From Bacteroidales bacterium (GTDB lineage Bacteria; Bacteroidota; Bacteroidia; Bacteroidales; F082): a DNA stretch of 39,570 nt. The notes beneath the pieces were generated by a model, which was given only the letters and a program-made list of their open reading frames with translations, ran no database searches and was not told the origin of the DNA. This document shows, in pieces, positions 24,895 to 33,129 of the stretch; position 1 is the first letter of the stretch, and the number at the start of each line of letters is the position of its first letter. The DNA is taken from positions 1 through 39,570 of the forward strand of contig JAGCPH010000006.1 of assembly GCA_017645275.1 (NCBI GenBank), in the 5' to 3' direction. The translations under genes were made by a program, and so were the position numbers.

Positions 24895-27689
24895 TTCAGT
24901 TTTTTAGCTATAACTTCCGCGGTGTAGCTTTCTTTGCATATTGCCAAGTCTTCGGGAGTGCCTGCAAACACTATGTTTCCGCCAGCATCGCCGCCTTCAG
25001 GGCCGAGGTCGATGACCCAGTCGGCGGTCTTGATGACATCAGGGTCGTGCTCGATGACGATGAGAGAGTGACCGTTGTTGATCAAAGCCTCAAAAGCAGC
25101 CAAAAGCTTGTTTACGTCATGGAAATGCAAGCCAGTGGTAGGCTCGTCGAAGATAAATAACGTAGGACGCTCGTTAGTTCCATTGACCAGGAATGAAGCC
25201 AATTTGATACGCTGGGCCTCGCCGCCGGAGAGGGTGGAAGAAGGCTGTCCCATCTTGAGGTAGCCGAGTCCGACATCTTGTAATGGTTTGAGTTTCAATA
25301 TGATACGATCGGTATAATTCTTGTATTCGTTTGGCTGACTAAAGAACTCGATGGCCTCGTCGATACTCATTTCGAGAATGTCGAAGATGTTTTTGTCGAG
25401 GAATTTAATCTCGAGAGCCTCTTCTTTGTAACGCTGGCCATGGCATACGTCGCATTCGAGGAAGACGTCGGCCATGAATTGCATCTCGACCTTGAGTATA
25501 CCTTCGCCCTCGCAGTTGTCGCAGCGTCCGCCTGGCACGTTAAACGAGAAATATCCGGCTTTCAGACCGCGCATTTTCGACAGTTTTTGCTCGGCGAACA
25601 GATTTCTGATGTCGTCGAATGCCTTGACGTAAGTCACTGGGTTTGAACGTGTTGACTTGCCGATAGGGTTCTGGTCGATCATCTCCACCGACTGGATTGC
25701 TTGGATGCTGCCGCGTATCGAGCCGAAGGAGCCTGTTTTTTCAGTAGTGCCGCCGTACATCTTCTTCAGCGAGGTGTATATGATGTTGTTGACGAGTGAC
25801 GACTTGCCCGAGCCGCTGACGCCAGTTACCACGGTGAGCACGTTGAGCGGTATTTTTACGTTGATATTCTTGAGGTTATGCTCGAGACAGCCCACAAACT
25901 CTATGGCGTTGTTCCATTTGCGGCGATGTTTCGGCACTGGAATCTCCATTTTACCTGTAATGTATTGAGCAGTAAGCGATTTGCCACTTTTTTCCATCGC
26001 TTTGATGTCGCCTTGGAACACCAGTTCGCCACCGAAACGTCCTGCGTAAGGACCAATGTCGATGATCTCGTCGGCGGCACGTATTATTTCCTCGTCGTGT
26101 TCGACCACGATGACGGTGTTTCCGATGTCGCGCAGACGGCGTAAAACTTTTATAAGTTGTTGAGTATCACGTGAATGCAGTCCGATACTCGGCTCGTCGA
26201 GGATGTAAGTGGAGCCCACGAGGCTGCTTCCTAACGAAGTTGCGAGGTTGATGCGTTGTGCCTCACCGCCGGATAGGGTGTTGGAGGCGCGGTTCAAGGT
26301 CAGATATCCGAGTCCGACTTCCATGAGGAAATTGATGCGGTTACGAATCTCGATGAGCAGTCGTTCGGCGATGAAACTCTCTGATTCTGAGAGCTTTAGG
26401 TTTGTGAAGAACTCTTTCAGTGAGCTTATCGACATTGTGGCGAGTTCGGTGATGCTTTTCCCGTTGATTTTCACGTAGTTAGCCTCTGGGCGCAGACGTT
26501 TTCCATGGCAGTCGGGACAGACGGTCTTGCCACGATAACGTGACAGCATCACACGATACTGAATCTTATATGATTGACTCTCAACGTCTTTGAAGAAATC
26601 GTTGATGCCCATGAAATACCTGTTACCTCTCCAAAGCGTATCTTTTTGCTCTTCTGAAAGTTGGAAATACGGCTTGTGGATAGGGAAGTCGAAGTAATGA
26701 GCCACTTTTACGAGATGGTCGCGGAACTCGCTCATTTTCTCGCCTCGCCAGCAGGCTATAGCGTTGTCGTAGACTGACAATGACTTGTCGGGAACAACAA
26801 GATCCTCGTCGATTCCTATGATTGTGCCGAAGCCCTCGCATGTCTTGCAGGCACCGTAAGGGTTGTTGAATGCGAACAGATGTGTGGTAGGGGGCTCGAA
26901 AGTGATGCCGTCGGCCTCGAAACGAGACGAGAACAATGTCTCTTGTCTATCTGCTTGATTGTCAACGAGAATGATGCATTCACCCTTGCCTTCGTAGAAA
27001 GCCGTTTGCACAGAATCAGACAATTGGCCGATGAGTTCCGACGAGTCTTTGTTGACTTTCAGTCGGTCGACCATGATGTGGATATCTTGTGGCTTTTCTT
27101 TACCTTTTTCTTTGATATAATCCTCGATTCTTATCTGTTTATCATTGATAATCAGGCGGTTAAAACCTTGCTGAAGGAGAATGTTCAGATGTTCTTGAAG
27201 CGTTCTGCCTTCAGGTATAATAATAGGTGCGAGGATATAAACGGCTTTTCCTGTCTGCTGGAGTATGAAATCGACCACATCGCCCACCTGGTTGCGTTTC
27301 ACTTCCTTTCCTGAAACGGGGGAAAAAGTCCTTCCGATGCGGGCGTATAAAAGCTTGAGATATTCATAGATTTCCGTTGTCGTGCCCACGGTAGAGCGCG
27401 GGTTACTTGTCATGGTGCGCTGTTGGATGGCGATGGCGGGTGAGAGGCCGGTTATCAGGTCGACGTCTGGTTTAGAGAGGCGGCCCATAAACTGGCGTGC
27501 GTAGGAGCTCAGACTTTCGACGTAACGGCGCTGACCTTCGGCATAAATCGTGTCGAACGCCAAAGACGACTTGCCGGAGCCCGAAAGACCCGTAATCACG
27601 ACCAGTTTATTCTTCGGAATACGTAAGTCGATGTTTTTCAAGTTGTTAACTCTCGCTCCGTGGATTTCTATGTTCTCTAATTTCGTCAT
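24891..27689 (-). CDS. uvrA: UvrA, excinuclease ABC subunit A
   Basis: This is a 932-aa protein of standard length. There are two ABC modules: Walker A GLSGSGKSS (34-42) and GVSGSGKSS in the second half; the signature LSGGEAQRI occurs twice; Walker B is seen as TYILDEPSIGL and LFIFDEPTTGL. Zinc-binding Cys pairs occur at CKTCEGFG / CPDCHGKR and at CDNCEGEG / CDVCHGQRY. UvrA finds bulky DNA lesions with UvrB in nucleotide-excision repair. Monocistronic. Confidence 0.97.
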   Translation of the reverse strand: MTKLENIEIHGARVNNLKNIDLRIPKNKLVVITGLSGSGKSSLAFDTIYAEGQRRYVESLSSYARQFMGRLSKPDVDLITGLSPAIAIQQRTMTSNPRSTVGTTTEIYEYLKLLYARIGRTFSPVSGKEVKRNQVGDVVDFILQQTGKAVYILAPIIIPEGRTLQEHLNILLQQGFNRLIINDKQIRIEDYIKEKGKEKPQDIHIMVDRLKVNKDSSELIGQLSDSVQTAFYEGKGECIILVDNQADRQETLFSSRFEADGITFEPPTTHLFAFNNPYGACKTCEGFGTIIGIDEDLVVPDKSLSVYDNAIACWRGEKMSEFRDHLVKVAHYFDFPIHKPYFQLSEEQKDTLWRGNRYFMGINDFFKDVESQSYKIQYRVMLSRYRGKTVCPDCHGKRLRPEANYVKINGKSITELATMSISSLKEFFTNLKLSESESFIAERLLIEIRNRINFLMEVGLGYLTLNRASNTLSGGEAQRINLATSLGSSLVGSTYILDEPSIGLHSRDTQQLIKVLRRLRDIGNTVIVVEHDEEIIRAADEIIDIGPYAGRFGGELVFQGDIKAMEKSGKSLTAQYITGKMEIPVPKHRRKWNNAIEFVGCLEHNLKNINVKIPLNVLTVVTGVSGSGKSSLVNNIIYTSLKKMYGGTTEKTGSFGSIRGSIQAIQSVEMIDQNPIGKSTRSNPVTYVKAFDDIRNLFAEQKLSKMRGLKAGYFSFNVPGGRCDNCEGEGILKVEMQFMADVFLECDVCHGQRYKEEALEIKFLDKNIFDILEMSIDEAIEFFSQPNEYKNYTDRIILKLKPLQDVGLGYLKMGQPSSTLSGGEAQRIKLASFLVNGTNERPTLFIFDEPTTGLHFHDVNKLLAAFEALINNGHSLIVIEHDPDVIKTADWVIDLGPEGGDAGGNIVFAGTPEDLAICKESYTAEVIAKKLN

Positions 27690-27759
27690 CGCAACTAAGA
27701 TATCTCAAAAAAATTGCACGAAATTACAAATTTTTTTCGCTCCGTATTAAAAAATGTTG

Positions 27760-27767
27760 TATATTTG
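27760..27767 (+). promoter_or_regulatory. -7 element for the sigma-factor gene
   Basis: TATATTTG fits TAnnTTTG. It implies a leader of about 100 nt before the ATG at 27873, long for this window. The -33 region is not clear. Confidence 0.5.
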
Positions 27768-27833
27768 CAAAAAAATTAGACAAATTATTGTTCAACCATA
27801 AAAAATAGGAGAGACATTATCGAATAAACTTTA

Positions 27834-27866
27834 CCCTTTTTGAATGTATAACCTTTTAAAAAAGGG
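27834..27866 (+). promoter_or_regulatory. possible start-occluding hairpin in the sigma-factor leader
   Basis: CCCTTTTT (27834-27841) pairs with AAAAAGGG (27859-27866) over 8 bp with a 17-base loop. The 3' arm includes the G-run that lies 5-9 bases before the ATG. A second, shorter pairing (CCTTTT at 27852-27857 with the same A/G arm) competes with the first. This could regulate translation of the sigma factor. Confidence 0.4.
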
Positions 27867-27872
27867 GGACTT

Positions 27873-28460
27873 ATGTCAGATATGTTAAATGATAAGGAGT
27901 TGATGCTCCGTTACCGCGATGGTGATGTGGCCAGCTTCCAGATTTTGGTTGATCGTTACCAGAACAAAATTTTCTCATACGTGCTGATGCTTGTGAAGGA
28001 CAAGCAGTTGGCTGATGATATATTCCAGGACACATTCCTGAAGATAATCCGTACCATCAAGGCCGGAGTTTACAAGGAAGAAGGGAAATTCATACAGTTC
28101 GCGATGCGTATCGCGCACAACCTTATAATAGATCATTTCCGTAAGGCGAAGAGGCTGCCGATGGTTGACCCGACGAAGGAAGACTACGACATGCTTGATA
28201 ACGCGAGGTTTATGGATCCGTCGATAGAGGAGCAGCTCGTGACAGAGCAGACCTATGACGACGTGCGCAAGATGATTGAATTTTTACCGGATGAGCAGCG
28301 CGAGGTTCTGGTGATGAGGATGTACGACGATATGTCGTTCAAGGAGATTGCGGAAGCCACGAATGTCAGTATTAACACGGCATTGGGACGCATGCGCTAT
28401 GCTTTGATCAATCTTCGTAAGATGGCGAAAGAGAAGCATGTGGAGCTCACTGTGGCGTAA
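27873..28460 (+). CDS. ECF-type RNA polymerase sigma factor
   Basis: This is a 195-aa protein. Sigma region 2 (about 20-90) shows FQILVDRYQNKIFSYVLMLVKDKQLADDIFQDTFLKI and the RIAHNLIIDHFRK motif. Region 4 (about 135-185) shows FLPDEQREVLVMRMYDDMSFKEIAEATNVSINTALGRMRYALINLRK, a complete helix-turn-helix for -35 recognition. No anti-sigma factor gene follows. Instead a 46-aa ORF and a GreA-like gene come next on the same strand, which suggests a transcription-related unit. The 100-nt leader with a hairpin at the start codon may control synthesis. Confidence 0.9.
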   Translation: MSDMLNDKELMLRYRDGDVASFQILVDRYQNKIFSYVLMLVKDKQLADDIFQDTFLKIIRTIKAGVYKEEGKFIQFAMRIAHNLIIDHFRKAKRLPMVDPTKEDYDMLDNARFMDPSIEEQLVTEQTYDDVRKMIEFLPDEQREVLVMRMYDDMSFKEIAEATNVSINTALGRMRYALINLRKMAKEKHVELTVA

Positions 28461-28555
28461 ATGTTAAAAATTATTAACAAAAATTTTCAAAGTTGTAAAA
28501 TAAATCGATATCAAACGGCGTTAAGATTTCAAAATATAAACGAAATCGAGTGCCT

Positions 28556-28696
28556 ATGGTATTAAATTCTACACTGTCATTTGAAGATGTGGTTAAAAAT
28601 GTGCTCTACGACATGTGCTCGGAGATGCAGCCAAGTCGCAAAACACTGGATACAATTCTTCAATACGCCGCTACTTACGAGTGTGCTGAGGCTTAA
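28556..28696 (+). CDS. 46-aa small protein between sigma factor and GreA-like gene
   Basis: An ATG-initiated frame of 46 codons ends with TAA only three bases before the ATG of the GreA-like gene, which suggests translational coupling. The product starts MVLNSTLSFEDVVKN and ends QYAATYECAEA; it is predicted to be mostly helical, with two Cys and a PSRKTLDTILQYA segment that looks like a genuine amphipathic helix. Codon use resembles its neighbours. No signal peptide or membrane helix. I do not recognise a family. It follows the sigma-factor gene by 95 bases. Confidence 0.55.
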   Translation: MVLNSTLSFEDVVKNVLYDMCSEMQPSRKTLDTILQYAATYECAEA

Positions 28697-28699
28697 CCG

Positions 28700-29716
28700 A
28701 TGAGTAGAGGTTTTATCAAAGAGGGTGACCAGGAAGAGATTCCGATGGTGCCGCCGAGGGCTTACCTGCCGAAAGGCATGCCCAACTACGTGACACACGA
28801 AGGCTTGGAGACGTTGAATAAAGAACGTGAAAGCCTTGAGAATGAACGTGTTGCGGTAAGTGGAAACTACATAATGAGCAATTTCATCGACGCAAAGATG
28901 AAGTTGCTCATTGATCGTATTAATACCGCCGTGGAGGTGGACATGACCAAAGCCAACAAGGATACCGTGAGCTTCGGGGCGTATGTGAAATACAACGGAC
29001 GTACTGTACGCATCGTGGGTGTCGACGAGGCTGATTTCTCGAAAGGACTGCTGTCGTTCATCTCGCCGGTGGCGAAGGCGTTGGTTGGAAAAAAGGTTGG
29101 GGACAAGTTCGAGATTAAGATTCCAAAAGGGACGGAAGTGATTGAGGTTCAAGGGATTTGGTATGAACCGCAAAAACTCTCACAGATTTCACAGATTACA
29201 CGGATTGAGACCCAGACCAAACAACCAATTGCCTCGACTCCCAAAATTCTCACGCAGATACCGCAGAAACAGCAGATTATACAAGACAATCACATCGATT
29301 TATCCGCTAAAGCGGAAGGAATACGCAGATTTGAGCCGGAGGAAAACATCATGGAGTTCCTGCCAGTGGTGAATGAGAGGGGAATCATTGTGGGAAGGGC
29401 ATTGTACATGGAGCTGCATAAAGGGAATAAAATTCTGCATCCGGTGATTCATTTGCACGTTATTAATAATAAAGGTATTGTGTCGTACAGATATTGGTGG
29501 CATGTGGCGTTTGGCGACACACCCGAGAAGACGCTGAAACGAAAACTTTCGGAAACGTTAGGAATTACTGGCGTTAAGCCGAAGTTAAAAAAGCAATATA
29601 TCCGTGAGACGAAGACTGAAAAAGAGCTGGTTTACGTCTATATTTTGAATTCTGAAGAAAATTTACTGAAAACTCCCGAAGGAAAGGATTATTTTGATAT
29701 TTTTGCAAAAGATTAG
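28700..29716 (+). CDS. GreA/GreB-like factor fused to a degenerate Nudix domain
   Basis: This is a 338-aa protein. Residues 1-157 match the Bacteroidetes GreA/B-like family: MSRGFIKEGDQEEIP, NYVTHEGLETLNKERESLENE (short coiled coil), then a C-terminal FKBP-like Gre domain (about 86-157, IVGVDEADFSKGLLSFISPVAKALVGKKVGD). A Gln/Ile/Thr-rich linker (about 158-205) leads to a Nudix-like domain (about 216-325): FLPVVNERGIIVGRA, HPVIHLHVINNKG, then a box reading WWHVAFGDTPEKTLKRKLSETLG at 256-278. The expected GGHVxxGE..RExxEExG has lost its glycines, the RE glutamate (Lys272) and the second EE glutamate (Thr276), so hydrolysis is doubtful. Typical Gre factors stop near residue 160. The function of the fusion is unknown. 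Confidence 0.8.
   Translation: MSRGFIKEGDQEEIPMVPPRAYLPKGMPNYVTHEGLETLNKERESLENERVAVSGNYIMSNFIDAKMKLLIDRINTAVEVDMTKANKDTVSFGAYVKYNGRTVRIVGVDEADFSKGLLSFISPVAKALVGKKVGDKFEIKIPKGTEVIEVQGIWYEPQKLSQISQITRIETQTKQPIASTPKILTQIPQKQQIIQDNHIDLSAKAEGIRRFEPEENIMEFLPVVNERGIIVGRALYMELHKGNKILHPVIHLHVINNKGIVSYRYWWHVAFGDTPEKTLKRKLSETLGITGVKPKLKKQYIRETKTEKELVYVYILNSEENLLKTPEGKDYFDIFAKD
29181..29207 (+). repeat. in-frame 9-bp tandem repeat in the Gre-Nudix linker
   Basis: Three units, CACAGATTT, CACAGATTA and CACGGATTG, follow each other without gaps and encode SQI-SQI-TRI. The unit resembles the ACARGATTW units found between genes at 31458-31484. Confidence 0.75.
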
Positions 29717-29736
29717 GATTTGTAAAAATATTGAAA

Positions 29737-31431
29737 ATGGTTTTTAGTCCAAAGTTATTTTATTGCCTGAAAAATTACAGCAAAGCGCAGTTTTCAGCTG
29801 ACGCCATGGCTGGTGTCATTGTTGGTATTGTTGCGTTGCCGTTGGCTATCGCATTTGGTATCGCATCGGGTGTGGGCCCGACGGAAGGTCTTGTTACCGC
29901 CATCATCGCTGGATTCATCATCTCATTTTTTGGCGGCAGCAAGGTTCAGATTGGAGGCCCGACGGGAGCGTTTATCGTTATCATTTATGGCATAATCCAG
30001 CAGCATGGCTTGGGCGGCCTGATGATAGCCACGATCATGGCTGGAATAATCCTGATATTGATTGGAGTTTTTAAGTTGGGAAACGTTATCAAATTTGTGC
30101 CATACCCAGTGGTTGTTGGCTTTACCGGCGGTATTGCCTTGACGATTTTCTCGACCCAGATGAACGATTTGTTCGGTTTTGGAATAGAGAAAGTGCCGGC
30201 CAACTTCATTGACAAATGGGTGTGCTATTTCCAGAATGTGACGCATATCAACTGGTGGGCATTTGGAGTGGGAATTGCCAGCTTGCTGATAATCATTTAC
30301 AGTCCGAAGATTTCGAAAAAGATTCCAGGTTCACTGGTGGCTATCGTGCTTATCACGTTGATCGTGTGGATATTAGAACGTTTCTGTGGAGTGACGGGAA
30401 TCACTAAGATTGGCGATTTGTATGAGCTTCCGACGTCAATACCGGCGCCAAAGTTGCCTGATTTGGGATTGAAAGAAGGCCAGTCGTTGATTCAGCTGAT
30501 GACTGATCTGGCTCCATCTGCATTTACCATTGCGATGTTGGGTGCTATCGAGTCGTTGCTATCGGCTATGGTTGCTGACGGTGTGATTGGTGACAAACAC
30601 AACTCAAACACTGAGCTTATCGCACAAGGCATAGCAAACATCGCAAGTCCATTGTTTGGTGGCATCCCGGCGACAGGAGCCATCGCAAGAACTATGACTA
30701 ACATCAACAACGGAGGCAAGACACCAGTGGCGGGCTTGATTCATGCGGTGGTGCTGCTTCTGGTGCTGCTTTTGTTCGGCAGATTAGTCGGTTTGATTCC
30801 GATGCCGTGTTTGGCTGCGGTGCTTATCATGGTGGCGTACAACATGAGTGGCTGGCGTACTTTCAAGATGCTGGCGAAGAACCCGAAGGCTGACTTTGCA
30901 GTCCTTATCATGACATTCCTTTTGACAGTGATTTTCGACTTGACGATTGCTATCGAAATAGGCTTGGTGGCATCAATCGCGTTGTTCCTGAAACGTACCA
31001 ACGAGGCTACTGTCATCCGCTCGTTCCACGATGAGATCGACCCAGGTGATAACACTGATGTGGCGTTTAGTAATGACGAGAAACTAATTATTCCTGAAGG
31101 TGTTGAAGTTTACGAGATTGACGGACCATATTTCTTTGGAATCGCCAATAAATTCGATGAGATAGACAAATCGGTGGTGGGTAAGGACTACAAGGTCCGA
31201 ATTATCAGGATGAGGAAGGTGTCGTTTATCGACAGTACAGGAATTCACAACTTGGAGTTGCTGTGTGACACTTGCAAGCAGCGTGGTATGATTGTGGTGC
31301 TTTCGGGCGTCAATGTGCATGTGAGGGCGACGCTGGAGAAGGCGGGAACTATTAAGAAATTAGGCGAGGAGAACGTGTGCTCGCATATCAATCTTGCGTT
31401 GAAACGCGCTGAAGAGATTGTGACAAATTAG
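29737..31431 (+). CDS. SulP-family inorganic anion transporter with STAS domain
   Basis: This is a 564-aa protein from the ATG at 29737; an upstream in-frame TTG at 29731 is less likely. Residues 10-415 are an SLC26/SulP membrane domain with 12-14 segments. Recognisable blocks are DAMAGVIVGIVALPLAIAFGIASG, KVQIGGPTGAFIVIIYGI and GGIPATGAIARTMTNINNGGKTPVAG. Residues 445-555 form a STAS domain with VYEIDGPYFFGIANKFDEID and VSFIDSTGIHNLELL. Family members carry sulfate, bicarbonate or other anions; the ion cannot be decided here. It starts 20 bases after the Gre-Nudix gene. Confidence 0.92.
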   Translation: MVFSPKLFYCLKNYSKAQFSADAMAGVIVGIVALPLAIAFGIASGVGPTEGLVTAIIAGFIISFFGGSKVQIGGPTGAFIVIIYGIIQQHGLGGLMIATIMAGIILILIGVFKLGNVIKFVPYPVVVGFTGGIALTIFSTQMNDLFGFGIEKVPANFIDKWVCYFQNVTHINWWAFGVGIASLLIIIYSPKISKKIPGSLVAIVLITLIVWILERFCGVTGITKIGDLYELPTSIPAPKLPDLGLKEGQSLIQLMTDLAPSAFTIAMLGAIESLLSAMVADGVIGDKHNSNTELIAQGIANIASPLFGGIPATGAIARTMTNINNGGKTPVAGLIHAVVLLLVLLLFGRLVGLIPMPCLAAVLIMVAYNMSGWRTFKMLAKNPKADFAVLIMTFLLTVIFDLTIAIEIGLVASIALFLKRTNEATVIRSFHDEIDPGDNTDVAFSNDEKLIIPEGVEVYEIDGPYFFGIANKFDEIDKSVVGKDYKVRIIRMRKVSFIDSTGIHNLELLCDTCKQRGMIVVLSGVNVHVRATLEKAGTIKKLGEENVCSHINLALKRAEEIVTN

Positions 31432-31457
31432 TATTTGACAAGATTAGATTTTAACAG

Positions 31458-31484
31458 ACAGGATTAACAAGATTTACAAGATAT
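31458..31484 (+). repeat. 9-bp tandem repeat before the first PEGA gene
   Basis: ACAGGATTA, ACAAGATTT and ACAAGATAT run without gaps and end one base before the ATG at 31486. A looser copy (ACAAGATTA) lies at 31438-31446. Confidence 0.75.
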
Positions 31485-31485
31485 T

Positions 31486-33087
31486 ATGAAGAAGTATTGG
31501 TTTTTATTATTTGCTTTTTTCCTTTCAATTGCGGCTTATGCACAGTTGGAAGTAAAATCAGGCTCGTTTAAAGAAGTACCGGGTTTTATGAATCAAAACA
31601 CTGAAATCGTTGATGATGATAATAATGTTTTGTATGCCGTGATTAAAGTGCGCACTGAGAATTTCGATGACAAACAACGTCATCAGCTGCTGTTTCAGGG
31701 CAATGCTGTGACTTTCATTGAATTGGAATACAAACAGGACGAAATTTGGGTGTATCTGAGTAGTACGCCAGCCACATATCTTAAGATTTCGCATCCTGAT
31801 TTAGGCTCGACTGAGTTTGAACTTCCAATGGATTTGAAGCCACGGCAAGGATATGAGATGGTGCTTTTAAATAAAACTACAAATGTTGCGGCATCTGGCT
31901 CATTGACTATTATTACGAGACCTGAAAATGAAGCAACGATATCATTGAACGGTATGGTTTTAAACCAAACAACCCCATATACCAATGACATGATTCCGGC
32001 AGGACAATATAAAATAACTGTTTCGAAAGATAGATACAAATCTGTAACAAAAACAGTGATTATCAAAGAGGCTGATAAGCAGACTGTTGAAATTGATATG
32101 CCAGCGATACTTAGTGCTATCAGTGTGACTTCCGAGCCGTCGGGAGCAGCCGTGTTTATTGATGACAAGGAATATGGCGTTACGCCTTGTGAGATTAAAG
32201 GTATTATTATAGGACGACATGTTTTAAGGGTCGTTAAAGAAGGATTTATTACTGTGAAAAAACAGTTTGTTCTTAAAGAAAACACCACATTGCAAACAAA
32301 AGTCATAATGGTGAATTGTCCTGAAGGTGCATTAAGCGGTTTGTTTTCAATAGGTCCTAATAGAAAAGTTCTATTCTCAAAAGGAAATCTGCAATATCAG
32401 GCATCGACAAAAACATGGCGTTTTGCGGAGAAACAGACTGATATTATTGGTGATGAAAACAAAAACATATCATTGAACTACAATGGATGGATAGACTTGT
32501 TTGGCTGGGGTACAGGCAATTGTCCGACAAAATTTGTTCGGGATGGCAATATTCCGTCGTTTGTTGATTGGGGCAATAATTATATTAGTAATGGCGGTGG
32601 TTCCAAACAATGGAGGACACTTGATGTAAGCGGTTGGGAATATTTGGTTAATCAAAGAGAGACGAGGTCGGGAATAAGATTTGCCAGGGCGGTAGTGGAT
32701 GGAGTTAACGGCGTGATTTTGTTACCAGATAATTGGGATACGGAAACGTTTGAATTAAAAAGTGTAAACAAGTCTGCTTCGTATACTCGCAATGTCATCT
32801 CATTATCAGATTGGACTGAAAAGTTTGAGGCGAATGGTGCAGTCTTCTTGCCTGCAGTTGGCAAACGAATGGAGAAAAGAGTGGATTTCATTGGTAGCTA
32901 CGGATTCTATTGGTCAAATATGGGAAAAACACCAATGTCGGCTGCTGGACAGGCTTACTATATATCATTTGAGCATCCTGTAAGGTGTACTGCTGGTTAT
33001 CATATGGATGGTTTGGGTGTGCGTCTTGTCCGTTCCGCCGATGGTTTGACAGTTGGCGGGTCGTACACTGATGATGTATTGGAATAG
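31486..33087 (+). CDS. secreted PEGA-domain protein with lectin/FGE-like C-terminus (two PEGA units)
   Basis: This is a 533-aa protein. A signal peptide (1-20, AAYAQ) is followed by a family-specific N-terminal domain (about 21-132) shared with the next gene. Two PEGA-type units follow at about 138-205 and 206-275; SVTSEPSGAAVFIDDKEYGVTPCEIKGI is a textbook PEGA motif. The C-terminal region (about 283-520) begins FSIGPNRKVLFSKGNLQYQAS and contains NGWIDLFGWGTGN, GVILLPDNW, LEANGAVFLPAVG-like EANGAVFLPAVGK, GFYWSN and GVRLVRS. This arrangement resembles the formylglycine-generating-enzyme/C-type-lectin fold common in Bacteroidales surface proteins. It probably binds a ligand or surface glycan. 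The catalytic cysteines of FGE are not apparent. Confidence 0.8.
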   Translation: MKKYWFLLFAFFLSIAAYAQLEVKSGSFKEVPGFMNQNTEIVDDDNNVLYAVIKVRTENFDDKQRHQLLFQGNAVTFIELEYKQDEIWVYLSSTPATYLKISHPDLGSTEFELPMDLKPRQGYEMVLLNKTTNVAASGSLTIITRPENEATISLNGMVLNQTTPYTNDMIPAGQYKITVSKDRYKSVTKTVIIKEADKQTVEIDMPAILSAISVTSEPSGAAVFIDDKEYGVTPCEIKGIIIGRHVLRVVKEGFITVKKQFVLKENTTLQTKVIMVNCPEGALSGLFSIGPNRKVLFSKGNLQYQASTKTWRFAEKQTDIIGDENKNISLNYNGWIDLFGWGTGNCPTKFVRDGNIPSFVDWGNNYISNGGGSKQWRTLDVSGWEYLVNQRETRSGIRFARAVVDGVNGVILLPDNWDTETFELKSVNKSASYTRNVISLSDWTEKFEANGAVFLPAVGKRMEKRVDFIGSYGFYWSNMGKTPMSAAGQAYYISFEHPVRCTAGYHMDGLGVRLVRSADGLTVGGSYTDDVLE

Positions 33088-33129
33088 CTTGATTATTATA
33101 CGATTAAAGGTTTAGTAAATATTTGTAAT

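Noticed and set aside
28577-29173. 198-codon minus-strand frame opposite the Gre-like gene
   Set aside because: The plus strand encodes recognisable Gre sequence and the minus frame has no family pattern.
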